Shown here: in pieces, positions 24,233-30,835 of the stretch
Layout of the letters: each line of letters opens with the position of its first letter
Numbering within the stretch: the first letter of the stretch is position 1
DNA from: an uncultured Porphyromonadaceae bacterium
GTDB taxonomy: Bacteria; Bacteroidota; Bacteroidia; Bacteroidales; Muribaculaceae
Direction: 5' to 3'
Length of the DNA: 34,729 nt
Assembly: GCA_947575235.1 (NCBI GenBank)
Contig: CANPMT010000036.1
Location: 1-34,729 of the forward strand
Program-made: the position numbers and the translations under genes
The notes under the pieces: model-generated
Seen by the model: the letters and a program-made list of their open reading frames with translations, nothing else
The model's database searches: none
What the model was told of the DNA's origin: nothing

Positions 24233-25060
24233 TCATTCAAACTTCACCATATCTGCAAGCTGAACAAAATAATCATTTGACCAAATATCCAGTTCGCGAG
24301 GATTTTTCACAAAAGGCAGGATGTCATTCTTTACCTGATTCATGTTTGCCGACATCAGTTTTTCTTTCAATCGGAGAATAAATGAATTCTTGTCGAGAAC
24401 TTCATTGTTAAACTGCAAAACTCGCTCGGCAAGATGATTAAAGCCCAGTGGCACATTATGACGGACATACCACTCAAAGTCGTACCAATCACGCCCTTTC
24501 ACACGATTCTTCCATGCACGATAGACCAATGCGTGCATTTTACCGGCAAATAAATCCGGCAGTGTAAAACAACGCGTCATAAAAGAGTGTGGCTGCAACA
24601 ATAGTTTCTGCTCAGTTCGAAAATTCAACGGTGGATGTGTATCAACCTCAATCTTTATCTTGATGGATTTATCAGTCTGGAAAGAGACATCATACACATC
24701 AGTGGTGTCTTTCAGAAAAGCAGATTCGACTTTCCCAAAACTCTTCTTGTCCTTCTTTGTTATCTCCACTTCCCGACCCACAATGGCAAATTCATCAATG
24801 ATCGGTTGGAAATATTTAGTGAAATCAAAATTTTCATCCTGTGTCAGAAGAGAAAAATCCATATCTTCCGAGAATCGTTGAAGTCCATGGAATATTCTCA
24901 GACAAGTGCCACCATAAAACGATGCCACATCGAAGAATCCACCGTTGTGAAGTCCGGCAAGTATTACCTGCTGATTGACCTCAAAAGTTGCATTCCGCTT
25001 CTGCTGCTCTGTAGATAAATCGTATGCAGATAGCATACTGTCATATATATCATTCTTCAT
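24233..25060 (-). CDS. AbiEii-family nucleotidyltransferase toxin
   Basis: The 275-residue protein has the AbiEii/AbiGii nucleotidyltransferase signature: a GG motif (YGGTCLRIF, Gly50-Gly51) and the acidic pair in SEDMDFS (Asp66, Asp68), with the later GRDWYDFEWYV block. Relatives such as MenT add nucleotides to tRNA acceptor ends and block translation; AbiEii itself causes abortive infection. The ATG overlaps the AbiEi stop by 4 bp. All catalytic residues visible to me are present. Substrate nucleotide and target are not readable. Confidence 0.88.
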   Translation of the reverse strand: MKNDIYDSMLSAYDLSTEQQKRNATFEVNQQVILAGLHNGGFFDVASFYGGTCLRIFHGLQRFSEDMDFSLLTQDENFDFTKYFQPIIDEFAIVGREVEITKKDKKSFGKVESAFLKDTTDVYDVSFQTDKSIKIKIEVDTHPPLNFRTEQKLLLQPHSFMTRCFTLPDLFAGKMHALVYRAWKNRVKGRDWYDFEWYVRHNVPLGFNHLAERVLQFNNEVLDKNSFILRLKEKLMSANMNQVKNDILPFVKNPRELDIWSNDYFVQLADMVKFE

Positions 25061-25683
25061 TGCTTCAATAATTTTAATAATGTCCGGACTGATTCAGCCT
25101 TTTTGCCTACTTTCACGTATGCTTCCAAAATTGCGGGATTCATTTGCTTGAAATCACTCAACTCCATTCTAATATCTTCCTCCAAATAATGAGCCGCATC
25201 TTTTGGATAACGAAGATTCACTCCCGGAGAGTTTGCAATCAAATCGCACAACGCCTTCTCTGGAGTGGCAATTACAAAGGCATACTCATTTTTCTTGACA
25301 CTTGATAAGCCAACTGAAAACGCATCCTTGGAAATATAGGTATATTCAAATCTGCCAATGGGTGTATCAAAATCACGGGAGTGCTTCAGCGTCATAGACT
25401 GCATGACATAGACCTCTTCAGGAATTAATCCATAATAACGCATAGCCGATGACATGGAGACATACGATGGAGTATAGAGATGGTTAGCAATCAATTCTGT
25501 CGACAAAGCAATCCCAGTAATATTGGGGCTACACACATAAAGACCCCTCTTGAGCCGAATGATTAGTTTATCGCGCTCAAGCAACCTGATTTTCTGATTG
25601 CCACCTTTAATATGAGGATAGAGAGATTCTAAGGTAACAGCAGTGACAGGTATGTTTCCTAATTGTTCCAATGGATTTTTCAC
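25057..25683 (-). CDS. AbiEi-family antitoxin with GTG start
   Basis: The 208-residue protein has an N-terminal winged-helix part (IRLLERDKLIIRLKRGLYVC) and a C-terminal AbiEi domain (YVSMSSAMRYYGLIPEEVYVM, then IATPEKALCDLI). AbiEi proteins repress their own promoter and neutralise AbiEii. Start is GTG at 25683; no in-frame ATG occurs until residue 77, inside the conserved domain. A -7 element only 5 bp upstream predicts a leaderless or near-leaderless mRNA. A second promoter, control repeat copy 3, lies 200 bp upstream. Confidence 0.85.
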   Translation of the reverse strand: MKNPLEQLGNIPVTAVTLESLYPHIKGGNQKIRLLERDKLIIRLKRGLYVCSPNITGIALSTELIANHLYTPSYVSMSSAMRYYGLIPEEVYVMQSMTLKHSRDFDTPIGRFEYTYISKDAFSVGLSSVKKNEYAFVIATPEKALCDLIANSPGVNLRYPKDAAHYLEEDIRMELSDFKQMNPAILEAYVKVGKKAESVRTLLKLLKQ

Positions 25684-25687
25684 GATG

Positions 25688-25695
25688 CAAAGATA
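25688..25695 (-). promoter_or_regulatory. -7 element immediately before the AbiEi start
   Basis: TATCTTTG on the minus strand fits the consensus and ends 5 bp before the GTG start codon, so transcription would begin at or beside the start codon. Confidence 0.5.
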
Positions 25696-25880
25696 GTAAA
25701 AATTTGAATACTAAAATATATTCGATATACTTTTTTATTCAAAATTTTACGCTTACACATTTTTCGGACAAGAATAGCATGATTTCCTGCCTTTGGCGCA
25801 GCCATGGCAAGTGGCACTTTGCATTGACAATCTCCACAAGGTCAAATTCGTATACATAACCTCTTTTTGCTATCGAAAGA

Positions 25881-25994
25881 TAATCGAGTCATAATATACC
25901 CTTTTGGGTGCAAATATAATAAATTTAATTCAAATTACACCCATAAAGGTATATTTTCTCTTGATAGCATTTACAATACACCCTAAAAGGTATA
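25881..25994 (-). repeat. Control repeat copy 3 (upstream of AbiEi/AbiEii)
   Basis: The core 25888-25953 is identical to copies 1 and 2. Operator-like sites lie at 25895-25912, 25935-25953 and 25976-25994, with the -7 element at 25918-25911. The terminal ATG (25892) is followed by the first four hipB codons and a 16-codon frame that stops at once, as if a hipB 5' end had been copied and cut. It fills much of the 317-bp gap 25684-26000; the rest is AT-rich with only the local AbiEi -7 element. Confidence 0.85.
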
Positions 25995-26000
25995 TTTTCA

Positions 26001-26828
26001 TCAACTTAATGAACTGCTTGATAATTTTTTGATTTCGCGTTTATCCCAGAGATAGACACCACATACCACACTCCCGATTAACGCAAAGGCAAAAATATAC
26101 ACATTGTAGGTGCTGTGACCGTTTAGTGTTATGATAATAGGATTTGTCGATTCCGTTGTATTGTAATAGAATGACTCAAGATTGCAGAGTATGTGGGCGA
26201 TGACACACGGCATGAGTTTGCCCGTGCGTGCCATTAGGACGGCAAACAGAATCCCGGCTATCAGACATGACACAAAACCCTCGGCACTGTAACCGTGAAT
26301 TGCAGCAAAGAGAAGTGCTGAAAATCCTACGCTCCAAAACAGCGAGAAACGCATATTCAGAAGTGAGAATATGTCTTTGCGAAAGAGCAGCTCCTCAAGC
26401 ACAGGAGCGAGAATCACACCAAACAATATCATCTGCCAGATTGACTCATCAGGCGCATTACCCACAAGGGCAGCCTCCACACCAAGTGCATAGGACGCAT
26501 ATGCCCATATCCCCGGCAAAACAATTCTACATACAGCTATTATAAACAGGATGAATACTGCTGTCCATGTTGAATCTGACGGATTGGGACAATGATAGAA
26601 ATCCAGTCGCTTGGCATAGCGGATTATAAACCAAATGACAATAGCTGCCAATCCTGACCCGAGAGTACCGCTGACCCCATACAGAGTACTTTCAGTAAGA
26701 ACTATCCCATTCCTTTCAGCAAAGAATTCCATCCCTGTCTGGATTAAGCCGGTAAAAAGCAATGTCAATATTGCGATGCCGGCTATGATGGCAATCAACC
26801 ATCCGATTTGTTTAAGAATCTTTTTCAT
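26001..26828 (-). CDS. CPBP-family intramembrane protease
   Basis: The 275-residue membrane protein has about eight hydrophobic segments and the CPBP active-site motifs: EELLFR (Glu145, Glu146, Arg150), His178 in AAIHGYS, and HILCN (His212, Asn216). These proteases often serve peptide maturation or self-immunity, but no peptide gene is visible. Its stop directly abuts control repeat copy 3. No clear promoter was seen in the 82-bp gap behind it, so read-through from the LytTR regulator operon is possible. Confidence 0.83.
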   Translation of the reverse strand: MKKILKQIGWLIAIIAGIAILTLLFTGLIQTGMEFFAERNGIVLTESTLYGVSGTLGSGLAAIVIWFIIRYAKRLDFYHCPNPSDSTWTAVFILFIIAVCRIVLPGIWAYASYALGVEAALVGNAPDESIWQMILFGVILAPVLEELLFRKDIFSLLNMRFSLFWSVGFSALLFAAIHGYSAEGFVSCLIAGILFAVLMARTGKLMPCVIAHILCNLESFYYNTTESTNPIIITLNGHSTYNVYIFAFALIGSVVCGVYLWDKREIKKLSSSSLS

Positions 26829-26910
26829 TCTTCAGTGTAAGATTTATTGTAGTTATTTGCGACATTAACAACGCCAAAGCCTATATTGTCAAAGGAATCG
26901 ACAACTCCTG

Positions 26911-27612
26911 TCAACCTTTCAGAAGTTCGGCAAGCACACTATCCCGATATGATATACCGATGGATATTTCTGTTGTTCCGATATTTATGTCATTATTGTC
27001 AAAAGCATCTATCTTCTCTCTGTTGACAATATATGACTTGTTGACGCGCATGAATTTTTTACCGGGAAGTGTATCCTCCATGGCTTTCACTGTCATTCGC
27101 GTTACGACTCTTTTGTCAGTCTGATGAATTATCACATAATCCTTCAAACCCTCAACGTAGAGTATGTTATCCAGTTTTACACGCACATATTTCCGGTCAG
27201 CTTTCACTATTATGAAATCAACGGTAGAATCTGCAGTCTCAGCCTTTGCCTCATCCACTATCGCTTTATAGGAGATGGCACGGTCAACAGCCCTGTTGAA
27301 ACGGTCCGGGTCGATTGGTTTGACAAGATAATCAAGAGCATCCACCTCAAAACCATCCACCGCATAGTCGGTATAGGCAGTTGTGAACACCACCATAGTG
27401 CTCGCAGGTAACCTCCTCGCAAATTCAATTCCGTTGATTCCGGGCATCTCGATGTCGAGAAATATCAGGTCAACGTCATTTTCAGCGAGCCACTCTTCCG
27501 CACTCTCGGCGCTGTCAAACATAGCGGATAGCTGCAATTCCGCTCTACGCTCAACCAACCGTTTCATCCCTTTCCGGGCCATCGGTTCATCATCTATTAT
27601 TATACACTTCAT
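26911..27612 (-). CDS. LytTR-family response regulator
   Basis: The 233-residue protein has a receiver domain (acidic pocket Asp7-Asp8, phospho-acceptor Asp53 in FLDIEMPGING, Thr in FTTAYTDYAV, Lys in YLVKPID) and a C-terminal LytTR DNA-binding domain (about 130-230, with ILYVEGLKDYVIIHQ and FMRVNKSYIVN). It pairs with the sensor kinase encoded just upstream, overlapping it by 4 bp (ATGA). Targets cannot be read, but the membrane-protein genes on both sides are natural candidates. Confidence 0.92.
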   Translation of the reverse strand: MKCIIIDDEPMARKGMKRLVERRAELQLSAMFDSAESAEEWLAENDVDLIFLDIEMPGINGIEFARRLPASTMVVFTTAYTDYAVDGFEVDALDYLVKPIDPDRFNRAVDRAISYKAIVDEAKAETADSTVDFIIVKADRKYVRVKLDNILYVEGLKDYVIIHQTDKRVVTRMTVKAMEDTLPGKKFMRVNKSYIVNREKIDAFDNNDINIGTTEISIGISYRDSVLAELLKG

Positions 27613-29324
27613 GTAAAAGGAATTTTCAAATCAACTGTATAAGTTTTGCCATCATTCATCACATTGTAATCAAAGTCATCGCTGTAGATATACTTCAATC
27701 TCTGGATGGTGTTATCGACACCTATGCCCCCTCTCTTCATCTGCCTGATTTTGCCGGCGTCATAGCGATTTTTACATATAAATCTGAGGTTACGGTTTTC
27801 TGTCGTGAAGACTACCCCGACACCTGCTTCACCTGTGGCCGTTGATGAATATTTCACCGCATTCTCCACAAAGGGGATGAACAGTAGCGTAGGGACGCTT
27901 ATATCACCCGGAGCATCACACTCCAATGTGTAATCGAATCGGTCGCGCCGGGTAGTCTCCAATACAAAGTAACTGCTTATGAACGCACATTCCTCTTTCA
28001 ATGTGGTTCTCTCCTTACGCAGGTCAAGCAACTGATACTTCAGCAAATGTTGCAGGTCACCCAAGAGTCTGGCCGTTAATCCGGGGTCATCATATGCACA
28101 GATTCCGATGTTATTGAGCACATTAAAGAGAAAATGGGGATTGATCTGCTTGCGCAGCCACGCATATTTCTGACGCATTGACTCGGCTTTCAGGAATGCC
28201 ATCCGGTGATTTGTCTCCATCCAGTCCTGCAGCATAAGCGCTGAACTTATCCCGCCTATGAAAAGAAACAATGTCAACACAGAGCCGACAGTTGAGATCA
28301 CCGCGATTATAGCCGGAACCGGCTTGCTGTAGACATTAGGATCGTAGGTCAATATCTGCAGGATAATCATCGGAGCTACAATGACACCTAACAGCAGTGC
28401 CACAGATAGTGTATACCGTTTGACATTGCCGCGCTTCATGAACCTCGGAAACAACCAGAGAATATTTACATAGGCTATGAATACCAAAAGTCCGAACATT
28501 GACAGGACTCCGAGCAACCGGTCGGATGTAAATTGCGGATTATCGGGAGTATCAAAGAATGCACCGCATGATATGATTACGAGAATGGAGAGGAAGATGA
28601 GATGACGTGCAATACGGTACCGCTTTGAAATCAACCAATCGGCAATAGAGGAATGACTTGTGGGGAGAGATTCCTCCGTGTCAATAACCGGAGGTTCCGG
28701 CAGTTCATATAATTGCTCGCGCAGATAGTTTGACAAATCCCTTATCTCTATTGCAGTGACATCAGGCGAGTTGATGACGGCGGCTGAAATATGTTCAAGT
28801 TTATCAAGAATTACTGACAGATTCAGGCGTTTATTAACGGCAGATATATATGATTCAAGTTTATCCGAGAGTCTCTTCTCTTTCTTTACCTCATCTTTCC
28901 ATCGGTTGAACAAGTGCAATAAGCCGAGTCCGAAGAGCATCATCGCCAGCAACAGACTGTTGCCTAACATATCTGCTATAATCCAACCACTGGAATAGTC
29001 GGATATTCTCATTGGCAGCCCGAGGGAATGCCTCGTAAAGTATTCCAGATATAGCGATACAAAGCTCAACAGATAGATGACGCCGAACACTCCGAGGCAG
29101 TACTTTCCGTAGCGGTTTTTCAAGAGCAACTTTGGAATCAGTATACTGTCATTTATCACCACAGCTGTTATAAACAGCAATGTCATCGGGAGAAGCAGCC
29201 AGAATATACTGTACCCCACAGAGTCATATACATCAAGGAAGCCTGATACAAGCACCCCCGATGAGAGAAACATGAACGCTATGGTAAGCAACAGATATTT
29301 CAGTACAGTCCTCATATTAATCAT
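27609..29324 (-). CDS. LytS-like sensor histidine kinase with duplicated N-terminal module
   Basis: The 571-residue kinase ends with a normal LytS-type core: QINPHFLFNVLNNIG (phospho-acceptor His397), the N-box FIPFVENAVKYSS (Asn488) and the G-box RGGIGVDN (about 531-538). Before it are two membrane blocks, residues 8-140 and 238-362, each with about four helices. The stretch between them (158-208) resembles the His-kinase dimerisation region after the second block (LREQLYEL beside LKYQLLDL) but lacks the histidine and has no ATPase domain. The protein therefore looks like an internal duplication with a dead first kinase helix pair. It is first in a two-gene operon with the LytTR regulator. 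Confidence 0.88.
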   Translation of the reverse strand: MINMRTVLKYLLLTIAFMFLSSGVLVSGFLDVYDSVGYSIFWLLLPMTLLFITAVVINDSILIPKLLLKNRYGKYCLGVFGVIYLLSFVSLYLEYFTRHSLGLPMRISDYSSGWIIADMLGNSLLLAMMLFGLGLLHLFNRWKDEVKKEKRLSDKLESYISAVNKRLNLSVILDKLEHISAAVINSPDVTAIEIRDLSNYLREQLYELPEPPVIDTEESLPTSHSSIADWLISKRYRIARHLIFLSILVIISCGAFFDTPDNPQFTSDRLLGVLSMFGLLVFIAYVNILWLFPRFMKRGNVKRYTLSVALLLGVIVAPMIILQILTYDPNVYSKPVPAIIAVISTVGSVLTLFLFIGGISSALMLQDWMETNHRMAFLKAESMRQKYAWLRKQINPHFLFNVLNNIGICAYDDPGLTARLLGDLQHLLKYQLLDLRKERTTLKEECAFISSYFVLETTRRDRFDYTLECDAPGDISVPTLLFIPFVENAVKYSSTATGEAGVGVVFTTENRNLRFICKNRYDAGKIRQMKRGGIGVDNTIQRLKYIYSDDFDYNVMNDGKTYTVDLKIPFT

Positions 29325-29356
29325 TCATTTCCGGGTAATCGTCAAATATTATGCCG

Positions 29357-29364
29357 CAAAATTA
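29357..29364 (-). promoter_or_regulatory. -7 element of the LytS/LytTR operon
   Basis: TAATTTTG on the minus strand lies 32 bp before the kinase start and fits the Bacteroidota -7 consensus. No TTTG box is at ideal distance. Confidence 0.5.
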
Positions 29365-29458
29365 CTGCTTATCCCGTCTTGACTCCGAATTTTGAGACAA
29401 AACGGGATTTCCCTGCGACAAAACAAGGGCTTTGAGAGTTGCGCCCTCCTTTACCCCA

Positions 29459-29803
29459 TTATAAATCACATGCAAGAGCACCTCCGGTCTGGTGCTGTGT
29501 GGATTGATTGTCAGCAGATATATATGGGGCGACATATTCCTTGAGGGCCTCTACGTATGCCAGGAAAGCCTGTCGACCCGCGTCCGTCATGCGGCAGACA
29601 GTTCGGGGACGTTTCCCTTGAAATGTTTTCTCCACCGATATATAGCCGGCCTCCTCAAGTTTTGTAATCTGCACACTGAGGTTGCCCATCGTGGCCTCGG
29701 TCTTCTGTTTCATATACATGAAGTCTGCCTCCTCCACACTCATTAATATAGAGAGAATAGACAACCGTAGTTGGGAATGTATTATGGGATTAAGCTCTAT
29801 CAT
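29459..29803 (-). CDS. Winged-helix transcriptional regulator
   Basis: The 114-residue protein has a winged helix-turn-helix: HSQLRLSILSILMSVEEADFMYMKQKTEATMGNLSVQITKLEEAGYI, then the wing KTFQGKRPRTVCRMTDAGRQAF. This is the ArsR/MarR-like family common in Bacteroidota beside small membrane proteins. It overlaps the membrane-protein gene by 14 bp. The 14-bp inverted repeat in front of that gene is the likely operator, making the pair autoregulated. Confidence 0.85.
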   Translation of the reverse strand: MIELNPIIHSQLRLSILSILMSVEEADFMYMKQKTEATMGNLSVQITKLEEAGYISVEKTFQGKRPRTVCRMTDAGRQAFLAYVEALKEYVAPYISADNQSTQHQTGGALACDL

Positions 29804-30362
29804 TGTTCTCTTTCTGTAATTCCTGTTTGATTTTGTATGCCGGGATAATCATCATCGTGACCATCGAAATTGCAAATATCAGTATCTGTGGAAGTCCAGT
29901 CACCCACCACATTGACGCGGCGAACAGAAAACCGGAAACTGAACTATATTTAAGAAACGGATAGCGGATAAGCTCACCTGTGATAAATGAGCCGATAGCC
30001 AATATGAGAAGTATGAACGACAACACGTTATACATGACAAAGAATGAGGTGAGAGAGAATACCACTATCAGTACCGTCAACATCTTCCATATCACCACCA
30101 AAGATCTGGATATTGCTGTAGTGACCTCATGGCCTGCCGGTTTCAACCGACGTAGCACCGGCATCCCTATGAATGGAATCAGGAACCACACGAAGTTCCA
30201 GTTGGCATTTTCTGTAATCCACAATCCTGCCCACACCAATAATGAAACAGCAAATGAGGTCCAGCCCCATGCCAGCAACGGAATCACGGCGCCGCGCATC
30301 ACATTATGGCGCGTGTCGTTCATCATCTTCGCTATTATATCAAGACTTTCCTTGGGATACAT
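29790..30362 (-). CDS. Four-helix membrane protein paired with winged-helix regulator
   Basis: A 190-residue protein with a short cytoplasmic N-terminus (DIIAKMMNDTRHNV) and about five hydrophobic segments in two groups. No catalytic motif is visible. Such proteins are regularly encoded with a winged-helix regulator in Bacteroidota and might sense membrane state or sequester the regulator, but this is inference. It is first in the operon, with its own -7 element and operator-like repeat. I do not know the family name. Confidence 0.75.
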   Translation of the reverse strand: MYPKESLDIIAKMMNDTRHNVMRGAVIPLLAWGWTSFAVSLLVWAGLWITENANWNFVWFLIPFIGMPVLRRLKPAGHEVTTAISRSLVVIWKMLTVLIVVFSLTSFFVMYNVLSFILLILAIGSFITGELIRYPFLKYSSVSGFLFAASMWWVTGLPQILIFAISMVTMMIIPAYKIKQELQKENNDRA

Positions 30363-30387
30363 TTCATCTCACGTTTCTAAACAGATG

Positions 30388-30436
30388 CAAAATTACAAAT
30401 TAGTTGGCGATATAAAGATATTTCGCCAACTAATTT
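30388..30436 (-). promoter_or_regulatory. Promoter and 14-bp inverted-repeat operator of the winged-helix operon
   Basis: TAATTTTG (30395-30388) is the -7 element. Directly upstream, 30397-30410 and 30423-30436 form a perfect 14-bp inverted repeat (AAATTAGTTGGCGA and its complement) with a 12-nt spacer. One arm covers the region between the promoter boxes, so a bound dimer or tetramer would repress. The small regulator of this operon is the natural binder. Confidence 0.65.
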
Positions 30437-30460
30437 TAAGAAGTTCCTCTGCGGGCAAAC

Positions 30461-30835
30461 TCAGTATTGCACCAGTTGCAGGTCTATGACAGTTGTTTCA
30501 GCGTCGGGCGTGATCACCGTCTGGAGACATGGCTCTGTCGGACGGCCATATCCGTCGAAGTCGAGTGTGTTGTTTCCGTTCAGATCCTGAAAGGCCTGAA
30601 CTTGGACCTCCTTGCCGTAACATGAGGAAAGGTCGGCCGGGATTATAAGGGTCTCTTCCTCTATCTCCTGAGCTTTTGCGAGAACCGTAGTGTCTCCGCA
30701 TGTCGCGGATACAAACAGTCTTCCTTCAGCAAAAGGGAGTTCTGCGAACCTGATCTCTGAGGTTTTACCGCCGTCTTCGGCAAATGCACCGCTTGCCAGA
30801 AGAAGGGCACCGATAACAATGAGTTGTCTTTTCAT
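30461..30835 (-). CDS. Small exported DUF2141-like protein
   Basis: A 124-residue protein with a signal peptide (cleavage after SGAFA, residue 19). The mature chain has the phrase VQAFQDLNGNNTLDFDGYGRPTE, close to the DUF2141 calcium-loop-like pattern, with beta strands on both sides. DUF2141 proteins are periplasmic or outer-membrane associated and of unknown function. It overlaps the outer-membrane beta-barrel gene by 4 bp, a pairing that suggests a joint envelope role. Confidence 0.7.
   Translation of the reverse strand: MKRQLIVIGALLLASGAFAEDGGKTSEIRFAELPFAEGRLFVSATCGDTTVLAKAQEIEEETLIIPADLSSCYGKEVQVQAFQDLNGNNTLDFDGYGRPTEPCLQTVITPDAETTVIDLQLVQY

Noticed and set aside
22438..25953. CRISPR-like triple repeat
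   Set aside because: The three 66-bp copies are 1.6-1.8 kb apart with genes between them and contain promoter and operator elements; no spacer array or cas gene is present.
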